Assembly (NCBI RefSeq): GCF_036320965.1
Contig: NC_092238.1
Coordinates: 23,515,903-23,579,902 of the forward strand
Origin: Panulirus ornatus
Lineage: Eukaryota; Arthropoda; Malacostraca; Decapoda; Palinuridae
Direction: 5' to 3'
DNA: 64,000 nt
Shown piece by piece: positions 1-10,770 of this stretch (positions are counted from its first letter, which is position 1; each line of letters begins with the position of its first letter). Position numbers and translations under genes: made by a program. The notes beneath the pieces were generated by a model. The model had not been told where the DNA came from. It did no database searches and saw nothing but the letters and a program-made list of their open reading frames with translations.

Positions 1-945
1 GTTTTATTAAGCTTGTTTGTGTAGCCAGTTTTATTAAGTTTGTGGTAGCCAGTTTTATTAAGTTTGTGGTAGCCAGTTTTATTAAGTTTGTGGTAGCCAG
101 TTTTATTAAGTTTGTGGTAGCCAGTTTTATTAAGATTGTTTGTGGTAGCCAGTTATACCATGTGGCAGTCATTTATACCTTACAGCAGCCATTTATAGTT
201 TATGGTAGCTAATTATGGTTTGTGATAGCCAGTCATAGTTTGTGACAGCTAGTTAAACTTTGTGGCAGATGTTATAGTTTTGACAACTTGCTATAGTTTT
301 GACTACATGTTATGGTTTGTGGTAACTAATTATAGTTTTGGCTGCTAGTTATGTTTTGCAAAAACTTTGTTTGTGATAGCCAGTTTTATTAAGTTTGTGG
401 TAGCCAGTTTTATTAAGTGTGGGATAATCACTTACAGTTTGTGGCAACCAGTTATAGTTTGTGGTAGCTTGTTATGATTGGTAGGTATGGTTTGTGGTGG
501 CCAGTTATGATTTTTAGTAGCTGGTTGTAATTTGTGATATTTGTGGAAGCTAGTTATTGTTTGTGGTAGCCAGTTTTATTAAGTTTGTGGTAGCCAGTTT
601 TATTAAGTTTGTGGTAGCCAGTTTTATTAAGATTGTTTGTGGTAGCCAGTTTTATTAAGTTTGTGGTAGCCAGTTTTATTAAGATTGTTTGTGGTAGCCA
701 GTTTTATTAAGCTTGTTTGTGTAGCCAGTTTTATTAAGTTTGTGGTAGCCAGTTTTATTAAGCTTGTTTGTGTAGCCAGTTTTATTAAGTTTGTGGTAGC
801 CAGTTTTATTAAGTTTGTGGTAGCCAGTCAAGTTTTATGGAAGTCAGTTAAGGTTTGTGGTAGGCAGTTGAGGTTTATGGTAGTTCAGTTGAAGTTTATG
901 GATACCAGTTATAGTGTAAGGTGGCCAGTTATGTTTGGTAACCAA
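1..945. repeat. 24-bp minisatellite region, homogeneous cores in a decayed background
   Basis: Tandem units close to GCCAGTTTTATTAAGTTTG plus TGGTA (24 bp) fill roughly 1-170, 376-425 and 566-830. Variants of 27-28 bp carry AAGATTGTTTGTGG or AAGCTTGTTTGTG. Between the cores the units are diverged (for example GTAGCCAGTTATAGTTTGTG), which suggests an old array with recent local re-amplification. Open frames through it, with repeated VASFIKF, are by-products of the repeat. Similar decayed units continue after the LINE-A insertion. Confidence 0.85.
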
Positions 946-2972
946 TTTTTTTTTTTTTTTTTTATACTTTGTCGCTGTCTCCCGCGTTTGCGAGGTAGCG
1001 CAAGAAAACAGACGAAAGAAATGGCCCCCCCCCCCATACACATGTATATACATACGTCCACACACGCAAATATACATACCTACACAGCTTTCCATGGTTT
1101 ACCCCAGACGCTTCTCATGCCTTGATTCAATCCACTGACAGCACGTCAACCCCAGTATACCACATCGCTCCAATTCACTCTATTCCTTGCCCTCCTTTCA
1201 CCCTTCTGCATGCTCAGGCCCCGATCACACAAAATCTTTTTCACTCCATCTTTCCACCTCCAATTTGGTCTCCCTCTTCTCCTCGTTCCCTCCACCTCCG
1301 ACACATATATCCTCTTGGTCAATCTTTCCTCACTCATTCTCTCCATGTGCCCAAACCACTTCAAAACACCCTCTTCTGCTCTCTCAACCACGCTCTTTTT
1401 ATTTCCACACATCTCTCTTACCCTTACGTTACTTACTCGATCAAACCACCTCACACCACACATTGTCCTCAAACATCTCATTTCCAGTACATCCATCCTC
1501 CTACGCACAACTCTATCCATAGCCCACGCCTCGCAACCATACAACATCGTTGGAACCACTATTCCTTCAAACATACCCATTTTTGCTTTCCGAGATAATG
1601 TTCTCGACTTCCACACATTCTTCAAGGCCCCCAGAATTTTCGCCCCCTCCCCCATCCTATGATCCACTTCCGCTTCCATGGTTCCATCCGCTGCCAGATC
1701 CACTCCCAGATATCTAAAACACTTCACTTCCTCCAGTTTTTCTCCATTCAAACTCACCTCCCAATTGACTTGACCCTCAACCCTACTGTACCTAATAACC
1801 TTGCTCTTATTCACATTTACTCTTAACTTTCTTCTTCCACACACTTTACCAAACTCAGTCACCAGCTTCTGCAGTTTCTCACATGAATCAGCCACCAGCG
1901 CTGTATCATCAGCGAACAACAACTGACTCACTTCCCAAGCTCTCTCATCCCCAACAGACTTCATACTTGCCCCTCTTTCCAAAACTCTTGCATTTACCTC
2001 CCTAACAACCCCATCCATAAACAAATTAAACAACCATGGAGACATCACACACCCCTGCCGCAAACCTACATTCACTGAGAACCAATCACTTTCCTCTCTT
2101 CCTACACGTACACATGCCTTACATCCTCGATAAAAACTTTTCACTGCTTCTAACAACTTTCCTCCCTCACCATATATTCTTAATACCTTCCACAGAGCAT
2201 CTCTATCAACTCTATCATATGCCTTCTCCAGATCCATAAATGCTACATACAAATCCATTTGCTTTTCTAAGTATTTCTCACATACATTCTTCAAAGCAAA
2301 CACCTGATCCACACATCCTCTACCACTTCTGAAACCACACTGCTCTTCCCCAATCTGATGCTCTGTGCATGCCTTCACCCTCTCAGTCAATACCCTCCCA
2401 TATAATTTACCAGGAATACTCAACAAACTTATACCTCTGTAATTTGAGCACTCACTCTTATCCCCTTTGCCTTTGTACAATGGCACTATGCACGCATTCC
2501 GCCAATCCTCAGGCACCTCACCATGAGTCATACATACATTAAATAACCTTACCAACCAGTCAACAATACAGTCACCCCCTTTTTTAATAAATTCCACTGC
2601 AATACCATCCAAACCTGCTGCCTTGCCGGCTTTCATCTTCCGCAAAGCTTTCACTACCTCTTCTCTGTTTACCAAATCATTTTCCCTAACCCTCTCACTT
2701 TGCACACCACCTCGACCAAAACACCCTATATCTGCCACTCTATCATCAAACACATTCAACAAACCTTCAAAATACTCACTCCATCTCCTTCTCACATCAC
2801 CACTACTTGTTATCACCTCCCCATTTGCGCCCTTCACTGAAGTTCCCATTTGCTCCCTTGTCTTACGCACTTTATTTACCTCCTTCCAGAACATCTTTTT
2901 ATTCTCCCTAAAATTTAATGATACTCTCTCACCCCAACTCTCATTTGCCCTTTTTTTCACCTCTTGCACCTT
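946..2972 (-). mobile_element. LINE-A copy A1, 5'-truncated non-LTR retrotransposon
   Basis: On the minus strand this is a LINE-A 3' portion: RT domain, C-terminal region, short 3' UTR, tail hairpin and poly(A) (the T run at 946-963). Homology with other copies stops at 2972, inside the EN-RT linker, so the copy is 5'-truncated. It sits inside the 24-bp minisatellite region. AACCA flanks both ends (940-944 and 2973-2977) and could be a short target-site duplication, but five bases is weak evidence. Confidence 0.88.
1146..2969 (-). pseudogene. LINE-A reverse transcriptase ORF, 5'-truncated, frame open
   Basis: About 607 codons are open with no internal stop, but there is no native start: the 5' end lies in the linker QEVKKRANESWGERV. 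RT motifs in order are NYRGISLL, FMDLEKAYDRV (motif A), LRQGCVMSPWLFN (motif B), LLFADDTALVADS (motif C) and FRYLGVDL. They are followed by LYGCEAWAMDR and the C-terminal GRPNWRWKDGVKKIL. The role would be target-primed reverse transcription of LINE RNA. The endonuclease half is missing, so this copy cannot be autonomous. The C-terminal motifs remind me of RTE-type EN-RT proteins; the clade is inference. Confidence 0.85.
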
Positions 2973-3043
2973 AACCAGTTCTATTGTGTGTTAATGTTAG
3001 CCATTAATAGTTTGTAGTAGCCAGCTGTAGTTTATGGTAAACT
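2973..3043. repeat. remnant of the 24-bp minisatellite
   Basis: TAGTTTGTAGTAGCCAGC and neighbouring diverged units continue the array seen before copy A1. Confidence 0.6.
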
Positions 3044-3460
3044 GTGAAAATGAGCTGTTTGAGAAGAGCATGTGGTATGACTAGATGGAATAAAGAAAGA
3101 AATGAATGGGTGTATGAGAGATGTGGTATGGCAGGGAAAGCAAAGGAAATGAATTGTGGAGTGGGAGAGTGGGTGAAATGTAATACTTTGAGGAGGTTTG
3201 GGCGTGTGGAATTTGGGGAATTGGGAGTTTACATGGAGAGTGTTTGAGAGTAAGATTAATGGGGTTGGCATGAGAGGAAGATCACCTGTGACATGGGCAA
3301 GTAGAGTGGAAGAAAACTAGAGGGATAGAAATGGTGGTAGAATGCAAGGAATGGTGTATGCTAGGGAGGCATATAAGAACAGGGATAAGTGGATACTCTT
3401 TTGCTGTGCCCAACCCTGGAGAGAATAGGCATTGGAGATATAGATTGATAGGTATAGTTT
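3044..3460 (+). pseudogene. LINE-D: degenerate C-terminal fragment of a different LINE ORF2
   Basis: The + strand reads MSCLRRACGMTRWNKERN, then YERCGMAGKAKEMNCG, EWVKCNTLRRFGRVE, a frameshift near 3243, RGRSPVTWASRVEE, an in-frame stop, and AREAYKNRDKWILFC. This order (LRRACG.TRW, WF/FGH-like, RGRS..W..RV, DRDKW.LFC) is the usual tail of an EN-RT LINE protein, but it differs from LINE-A in sequence. It ends with GGAGATATAGATTGATAG. No RT core is present. It is clearly dead, with stops and frameshifts. Confidence 0.6.
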
Positions 3461-3711
3461 TTGATGGCTAATTATGTATTGTGGTAGCCAGTTATACCAT
3501 GTGGCAGTCAGTTATAGGAATTGCATCCAATTGTATGGTTGCTGTTTATGGTTTGTGGAAACCAGTTTAGTATATTGCTGCTAGGTATGGTTTGCAGACA
3601 TCAGTTTTGGTTTGTAGCCATTACTTGTAGTTTGTGGTCACCAAAACAGATTTTGGTAGTTATTTTCTTTGGTAGCTGTTTATAGTTCTCGATAGAAAAT
3701 TAAGGTTCATA
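3461..3711. repeat. decayed minisatellite units, same family as 1-945
   Basis: Diverged units such as GTGGTAGCCAGTTATACC and TTTGTGGAAACCAGTTTAG. No gene is seen. Confidence 0.5.
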
Positions 3712-3785
3712 ATGGTCCCTCTGAGGCCCAGTCCTCTGTTCTTAACGCTGCCTTGCTAACGCGGGAGGTGGCGAATAGTATGAAA
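3712..3785 (+). mobile_element. SINE-1 3' fragment
   Basis: Matches only the SINE-1 3' end: GAGGCCCAGTCCTCTGTTC, the CTAACGCGGG hairpin, GGCGAATAG and a short A-rich tail. It is 5'-truncated and followed directly by (TA)n and a full SINE-1. Confidence 0.75.

Positions 3786-3860
<75 letters not shown>
3786..3860. repeat. (TA)n microsatellite between two SINE-1 copies
   Basis: Nearly pure TA repeat with one TG interruption. Confidence 0.95.
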
Positions 3861-3865
<5 letters not shown>

Positions 3866-4104
3866 GGGGTTAGGGGAGAAAGAATACTTCCCACGTATTC
3901 CCTGCGTGTCGTAGAAGGCGACTAAAAGGGGAGGGAGCGGGTGGCTGGAAATCCTCCCCTCTCTCTTTTTTTTTTTTCCAAAAGAAGGAACAGAGAAGGG
4001 GGCCAGGTTAGGATGTTCCCTCAAAGGCCCAGTCCTTTGTTCTTAACGCTACCTCGCTAACACGGGAAATGGCGAATAGTTTGAAAAAAAAAAAAAAAAA
4101 AAAA
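3861..4104 (+). mobile_element. SINE-1, full-length reference copy
   Basis: About 245 bp. The 5' end is TCCCTGGGGTTAGGGGAG, then CTGCGTGTCGTAGAAGGCG, ACTAAAAGGGGAGGG, a poly-T/linker, TTCCAAAAGAAGGAACAG, GGCCCAGTCCT, then CGCTACCTCGCTAACACGGG and poly(A). The GTCGTAGAAGGCGACTAA segment resembles, as I recall, a central domain found in widespread metazoan SINEs (MetaSINE-like); I have not checked this. No clear tRNA A or B box is visible. The 3' 35-50 bp resemble the LINE-A tail, so LINE-A is the likely source of its reverse transcriptase. Confidence 0.75.
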
Positions 4105-6028
4105 ATGGTCATTTACGATTTGTTCACTTACGATTTGTAATAGCCAGTTACAGTTTGTAATAGTCATTAAAGGGTTGTGGAATTCACTTATTGTGTGTGA
4201 CTTTTAGATGTTGTCAGAACTTCTGAGTAACACATATATGTAATGTCAAGGTATGCTTTGTTTTGTCTCTTAGGCAAAATCGCTAGGAAGGATTTTCTTG
4301 TACCATTGTGAAAAATTTTTGTTGCTGAAAATGAGGAATAGTAAAATTCAAACAAGTGCAAATTAATCCATGATTGCATTGACTGTGTTGATACCCATAA
4401 TGTTTTACATTACTGGAAATAGGACTTTGACCCTTAACCCTTTCACTTTGGCACTCACCACCCACCTCTGTGTGGTGGAATTTTGAAAATTCAGGAAAAA
4501 AATTTATATTTGTACTTATATTTTGACTCAAGCAGTGAATAGAGTACTTACCTCTGATTACAAATTTATGAGCTCATTTGGATGTAGCTATTATGTGTGT
4601 AAAAGGTGAGACCATATACTTCATAGCTGTAGTGAAAGATGTAGATTTAAAGGTAGGCTTTCGTTTAGAAATGAGATAGTTAACCATTACTGTTTGAACA
4701 AATGAATAAAATATTGAATTATTTGAGCATTATAGTAAGTCCTTAAGCACAGCAGTACCACTCTTGAGCATGGTAGTATGTTGTTTGATCATGACACTAT
4801 GATCCTTGAGTATGACAGCATGATTATTGGTTATGATGACCTGACCTTTGATGTTCCTTGTAAGGGTCAGATCATAGGCATACTCAGGAGCCAGGCTTAG
4901 AAGGTTTCAGTCCAGTTGGCCCTGGAGTAAAAGAATGGCATACAGTTATAATTATTGGACTTGTAGAAGAATGGGAAAACAGCACATCATCTTCTATGGT
5001 GGAAGAAACAGATGTTAATGAAAGTTCTTGTGATTGAAAAAAAAAACTTTCCAAGAACTGAGGTCTTGCCCGTTTTATTCTTTGTGGGTGTTTGTTGTTC
5101 ATGGATAAGTGCAAAGATGTCAGTAGTATGAAACTAATAGGCCTCTTAACTATATTAAAGAATGCAATCCTTCTCTGTCCTCTTACTCCTTTCTATGCTT
5201 CATCTTCACCATTGAACCCTCCCCTCCCCACACCACCTTTGCCAAGCCATGACCAGTGACCCACATCTCATCATGACCAGTGACCCTGCTCTTCATGATG
5301 CCATTAACATTTATAATGCTTCTTCTATTCATTGTAGCATCATGCTCATTCATTCAATTCTCACCACCCCAATTTCTCCAGTAACCTTGTTTTCTCATCC
5401 ATCACCAGTGACCCCCCTCCCCCCTCCCCATATGATCCCCTTTTTCCCCATTATTATTGGTGACATTTCTGTGAATCCCCATTTTCACTAGCAAACCTCC
5501 TTTCAGTCCCAAAGACCCTCCTTTCAGTCCCAAAGACCCCTTCTTTCCTCAACTGAATTTAATATCTTTCTTATCCATTTCTCCATTATCTTCAACAGTC
5601 TCCCTTCTTTTCAAAGCCAAATAAGTACCACTAACCCTGCCCATGTTTACAAATGACCCATCACACCTCTCATCAAATGCATTGAAAGGTACAGATTCAA
5701 ATGATGTGTAATAAAAGAAGGAAACCAAGCAACGAGTAGTGAACTAGAAGTTGGGGTTAGAGGGTTGACTGGTATGGATTTAAATTAAGGTTTGATTGTT
5801 GGGGCTTTAGAACATGCTTAAAACATTTTTGCCCAGTACACCCTTATGCATTGACTTATGAGGCATCACCCATGCTGATGATTATGTATTGCATGATATT
5901 AAAGTAAATTAGAAATGTGTGATATCAAAATATAAGTTAAACACAGACATCTTCCATTTACAGTTTTATTACATTTAGCACATTATATAACTGGCTGTAC
6001 TTTATATATTGTGTGTGTGTGTGATTAC
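4105..6028. other. stretch with no recognisable gene
   Basis: 4105-4190 has further decayed minisatellite units. 4735-4860 has roughly 25-bp diverged repeats around TTGAGCATGGTAGTATG. 5165-5700 is strongly pyrimidine-rich on the + strand and contains a tandem pair of CCTTTCAGTCCCAAAGACC near 5500-5540. 6011-6022 is a short (GT)n. Longest frames are under 100 codons with no recognised domain. Confidence 0.6.
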
Positions 6029-6807
6029 TAGTGATGCACTGATACTGAAATCTTAGCACTGATACTGAAATCTTAGCCGATACTGATACTGGTTTTTAGT
6101 GCCAACACCAGTACCTTTTGGGGAAAAAATAGTAGTTTGTGTATTTTGTTTTTGTTTTTTGAAGACAAGAATAAAGATCATTTTGAAACCAAATGTTTAC
6201 AAGACCTTTTATTTATTAAGGAGAGGTAAGAAAAAAAAAAGGTTGCAAATATACTCTATTTTGACTACAGTGAACCAGAAGAATGGAAGTGAACATGATA
6301 TAGTACATTTATTCATCAAAGCATGTAGGTTGCTGAAGTCATTCATAGAAATAGATGAATATCAAAAAATGTTTTAGAATTTCCTCTTAAAATTTATTTC
6401 AGATTTGATACTTATAAAGGTTTGAACATAGGTTTGTAGTTCACTGATGAAAACACGTAGACTAATCTCATTATTTTCAAGCATAAAGAAATAAGAAAGT
6501 GGACAAACCTGAATAACACAAATATCATGAAGCATTATTTTGAAAATATATGCTGTATATTGCTCTTCATTTTTTTATGAGCAGTGGTAAACCGATGAAA
6601 TAAGTTACATCATATACAATAGTTTTTACCAGAGAGAGAGAGAGAGAGAATCACAAAAGAAGAATTTTTTCTTGACATTTCACATTCTTTTTTGAATTGT
6701 CATTTATGTTTAGTTATATTGATTTTCAACACCATTGGCCAAAATTGTGCTGATGCATCATCAAAGTTGGTCAGTACTGTCAATACTGATTTGTTGATAC
6801 ATTACTA
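6029..6807. mobile_element. possible non-autonomous hAT-like DNA transposon
   Basis: The ends form imperfect inverted repeats: TAGTGATGCACTGATAC at the left, and the right end reads TAGTAATGTATCAACAA on the other strand (8 of the first 10 bases match). Subterminal CTGATACTGA-like words occur near both ends. The flanks GTGATTAC (6021-6028) and GGAATTAC (6808-6815) match at 6 of 8 bases, as an old 8-bp target-site duplication would. The 779-bp interior has no long ORF and contains a (GA)n at 6632-6648. The family call is inference. Confidence 0.4.
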
Positions 6808-6819
6808 GGAATTACATCC

Positions 6820-7311
6820 CAGTACTTGTGATTACCTATTTGTACTGCATAGAAAGGGAGTTTTACACTAATGGGGTCCCATTTCTTGAACATTCTCTGT
6901 TATATTACTGTAAAAATTTCTGTTAGCTGTCAACGTTAACCATGACTTCATTCATTTCATTCCATTCATCTACTAGTCTTGTACTATAAAAGCACTTCTG
7001 CATATCTGTGTGAAAAAGTTTCTTGCTTGATATCATATCCTTTTCCTCAGGCTTGTCTATCCATATGTCTTTCTAAGAATGGTGTACTGTCTTCATCATT
7101 GAGCTGTTTTAAATAATTTGTGATCATGTCACCCCTCACTCTTCCTTCTTCCAAGTTGGGCAGATTTTAGGGCTTTAATCTCTCATTCTAACTTAGCTAT
7201 CTTTTTTCTGATACCATCTTTATTGCCTTCATCTGGACCTCTTCTGTCAGCATTTTCTGATGTTTTTAGGTCCAGTGACCAAACTTTAGAAGCATATTTT
7301 AGAGCTGACAT
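6820..7311 (-). mobile_element. LINE-B copy B1, 3' part (segment 1 of 3)
   Basis: Minus strand. The 3'-terminal GGGAGTTTTACACTAATGGG block and the segment with CAAACTTTAGAAGCATATT both recur in copies B2 and B3. The element continues after LINE-A A2 (8890-9256) and after the A3-A5 cluster (11203-12650). It is too decayed for an open frame. Confidence 0.65.
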
Positions 7312-8889
7312 TAGAAAAGCAAGTGGATTTGTATGAAGCATTTATGGATCTGGAGAAGGCATATGATAGAGTTGATAGAGATGCTCTGTGGAAGGTATTA
7401 AGAATATATGGTGTGGGTGGCAAGTTGTTAGAAGCAGTGAAAAGTTTTTATCGAGGATGTAAGGCATGTGTACGTGTAGGAAGAGAGGAAAGTGATTGGT
7501 TCTCAGTGAATGTAGGTTTGCGGCAGGGGTGTGTGATGTCTCCATGGTTGTTTAATTTGTTTATGGATGGGGTTGTTAGGGAGGTGAATGCAAGAGTTTT
7601 GGAAAGAGGGGCAAGTATGAAGTCTGTTGTGGATGAGAGAGCTTGGGAAGTGAGTCAGTTGTTGTTTGCTGATGATACAGCGCTGGTGGCTGATTCATGT
7701 GAGAAACTGCAGAAGCTGGTGACTGAGTTTGGTAAAGTGTGTGAAAGAAGAAAGTTAAGAGTAAATGTAAATAAGAGCAAGGTTATTAGGTTCAGTAGGG
7801 TTGAGGGTCAAGTCAATTGGGAGGTAAGTTTGAATGGAGAAAAAGTGGAGGAAGTAAAGTGTTTTAGATATCTGGGAGTGGATCTGGCAGCGGATGGAAC
7901 CATGGAAGCGGAAGTGAATCATAGGATGGGGGAGGGGGCGAAAATTCTGGGAGCCTTGAAGAATGTGTGGAAGTCGAGAACATTATCTCGGAAAGCAAAA
8001 ATGGGTATGTTTGAAGGAATAGTGGTTCCAACAATGTTGTATGGTTGCGAGGCGTGGGCTATGGATAGAGTTGTACGCAGGAGGGTGGATGTGCTGGAAA
8101 TGAGATGTTTGAGGACAATGTGTGGTGTGAGGTGGTTTGATCGAGTAAGTAATATAAGGGTAAGAGAGATGTGTGGAAATAAAAAGAGTGTGGTTGAGAG
8201 AGCAGAAGAGGGTGTTTTGAAATGGTTTGGGCACATGGAGAGAATGAGTGAGGAAAGATTGACCAAGAGGATATATGTGTCGGAGGTGGAGGGAACGAGG
8301 AGAAGTGGGAGACCAAATTGGAGGTGGAAAGATGGAGTGAAAAAGATTTTGAGTGATTGTGGCCTGAACATGCAGGAGGGTGAAAGGCGGGCAAGGAATA
8401 GAGTGAATTGGATCGATGTGGTATACCGGGGTTGACGTGCTGTCAGTGGATTGAATCAGGGCATGTGAAGCGTCTGGGGTAAACCTTGGAAAGCTGTGTG
8501 GGGCCTGGATGTGGAAAGGGAGCTGTGGTTTCGGGCATTATTGCATGACAGCTGGAGACTGAGTGTGAACAAATGAGGCCTTTGTTGTCTTTTCCTAGCG
8601 CTACCCCGCACACATGACAGGGGAGGGGGACGGTATTCCATGTGTGGTGAGGTGGCGATGGGAATGAATAAAGGTAGACAGTGTGAATTGTGTGCATGGG
8701 TATATATGTATGTGTCTGTGTGTGTATATATATACGTGTACATTGAGATGTATAGGTATGTATATTTGTGTGTGTGGACGTGTGTGTATATACATGTGTA
8801 TGGGGGTGGGTTGTGCCATTTCTTTCGTCTGTTTCCTTGCGCTACCTCGCAAACGCGGGAGACAGCGACAAAGCAAAATAAATAAAAAT
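7312..8889 (+). mobile_element. LINE-A copy A2, long-3'-UTR (older) subfamily
   Basis: Starts at TTAGAAAAGCAAGTGG inside RT and ends GCGACAAAGCAAAATAAATA. It keeps about 250 bp of 3' UTR (from TGGGGCCTGGATGTGG to TTGAGATGTATAGGTATG) that the younger copies lack. It is inserted in LINE-B, which resumes at about 8890 with TATTGTGTAGGATAC. This gives a relative age: LINE-B is older than A2. Confidence 0.88.
7323..8435 (+). pseudogene. LINE-A RT C-terminal ORF, 5'-truncated, 370 codons open
   Basis: Begins at motif A (FMDLEKAYDRVDRDALW) and keeps motif B (LRQGCVMSPWLFN), motif C (LLFADDTALVADS), YLGVDL, LYGCEAWAMDR and GRPNWRWKDGVKKIL, ending at VVYRG and a stop. It lacks the endonuclease, linker and N-terminal RT, so it is not autonomous. 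The frame is intact although the element belongs to the older subfamily. Confidence 0.82.
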
Positions 8890-9256
8890 AATAAATGAAT
8901 ATTGTGTAGGATACAAACAGCTTGTGAATTATTTCCTCATCTGTATCAGTATCCTTGGAAGCTGTTCTAATATGTGCCAGAAGAAATTTTTTTCTTGTAT
9001 ACTATTATACTAAAGTAGGACTCTCATGACAGGTTAGGGATAATGTCAACTTTCTAGTCCTTTCCACACAGATTCCTGAAGATTATATTGAGAGGATAAT
9101 CATATTTAGGTCTTTCATTGTGTCTCATCCTCGTTACTTTATATTTGCTTGGGCTGAATTTTGTCAACCATGTATCAGACCAACTTTGGAATTTACCTAG
9201 GTCCCCTTGTAAGTATATGCAATCCTGCTCACTTTTAAGTGCCCTCATGACCTTTG
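8890..9256 (-). pseudogene. LINE-B copy B1, RT C-terminal part (segment 2 of 3)
   Basis: The minus strand encodes EQDCIYLQGDLGKFQSWSD then TWLTKFSPSKYKVTRM, matching the B3 segment with NRNQSWSEMWLMKISPSKCR. W...FSPSKC.V is the post-palm region typical of jockey/CR1-type RTs. It is cut at 9256 by LINE-A sequence. Confidence 0.65.
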
Positions 9257-9695
9257 CATGTGTGATGTCTCCATGATTGTTTAATTTGTTTATGGGTGGG
9301 GTGGTTAGGGAGGTAAATGCAAGAGTTTTGGAGAGAGGGGTGAGTATGAAGTCTGTTTGGGATGAGAGGGCTTGGGAAGTGAGTCAGTTGCTGTTTGCCA
9401 GTGATACAGCACTGGTGGATGATTCAAGTGAGAAACAGTAGAAGTTGGTGACTGAGTTTGGAAAAGTGTGTGAAAGGAGAAAGTTGAGAGTAAATATGAA
9501 TAAGAGCAAGGTTATTAGGTTCAGCAGGGTTGAGAGATAAATTAATTGGGATGTAAGTTTAAATGGAGAAAAAATGGAGGAAGTGAAGTGTTTTAGATAT
9601 CTGGGAGTAGATTTAGCAGCACATGGAACCATGGAAATGGAAGCGATTCACAGGATGGGCGAAGGGGCAATGAAGAATGTTTGGAAAGAGAGAAT

Positions 9696-9741
<46 letters not shown>

Positions 9742-10770
9742 CTTTGTCGCTGTCTCCCGCGTTTGCGAGGTAGCGCAAGGAAACAGACGAAAGAAATGGC
9801 CCAACCCCCCCCCCCATACACATGTACATACACACGTCCAGACACGCAAATATACATACCTACACAGCTTTCCATGGTTTACCCCAGACGCTTCACATGC
9901 CTTGCTTCAATCCACTGACAGCACGTCAACCCCTGTATACCACATGACTCCAATTCACTCTATTTCTTGCCCTCCTTTCACCCTCCTGCATGTTCAGGCC
10001 CCGATCACACAAAATCTTTTTCACTCCATCTTTCCACCTCCAATTTGGTCTCCCTCTTCTCCTCGTTCCCTCCACCTCCGACACATATATCCTCTTGGTC
10101 AATCTCTCCTCACTCATTCTCTCCATGTGCCCAAACCATTTCAAAACACCCTCTTCTGCTCTCTCGACCACGCTCTTTTTATTTCCACACATCTCTCTTA
10201 CCCTTACGTTACTTACTCGATCAAACCACCTCACACCACACATTGTCCTCAAACATCTCATTTCCAGCACATCCATCCTCCTGCGCACATCTCTATCCAT
10301 AGCCCACGCCTCGCAACCATACAGCATTGTTGGAACCACTATTCCCTCAAACATACCCATGTTATCTCAGAGAAAAAAAATGGGTAAGTTTGAAGGAATA
10401 GTGGTTCCAACAATATTACATGGTTGCAAGACATGAACTATAGATATGGTTGTACAGAGGAGGGTGGAAGTGTTGGAAATGAAATGTTCGTGGACAATGA
10501 GTGGTGTGAGGTGGTTAGATCTGGTAAGTAATGAAAGGGTAAGAGAGATGTGTTGTAATAAAAAGTCTGTTTTCCTGGCGCTACCTCGCTGAAGTGGGGG
10601 AGTAGTGGGGCTGTTTCCTGTAGTGATGGGTAGCGCCAGGAATGGATGAATATGTACATGTGTATTTATGTATATGTCTGTATATGTGTATGTATTTGTT
10701 GACAATTATATGTATGTATATGTGCGTGTATGGGTGTTTATGTACATATATGTGTATATGAGTGGATAGC
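9257..10770 (+). mobile_element. LINE-A copy A3, old and decayed, interrupted by A4
   Basis: The first segment (9257-9696) runs from TGTGATGTCTCCATG (motif B) to KNVWKERM, with stops (for example in the motif C neighbourhood, where FASD replaces FADD). The second segment, from about 10361, continues ATGGGTAAGTTTGAAGG to AGAGATGTGTTGTAAT, then jumps to the 3' UTR (TTTTCCTGGCGCTACCTCGC), so the C-terminal coding region is deleted. The two segments are the halves of one insertion. Confidence 0.7.
9697..10360 (-). mobile_element. LINE-A copy A4, young, inserted into A3
   Basis: The T run at 9697-9738 is its poly(A). The copy holds the tail hairpin, short 3' UTR and 144 C-terminal codons (9926-10360, from MGMFEGIVVPTMLYG to the stop). 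A candidate TSD is ATGTT on both sides. It shares private variants with A21 (GTCCAGACACG, CTCTCGACCACG, CAGCATTGTTGG), so the two are close sisters. Confidence 0.82.
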
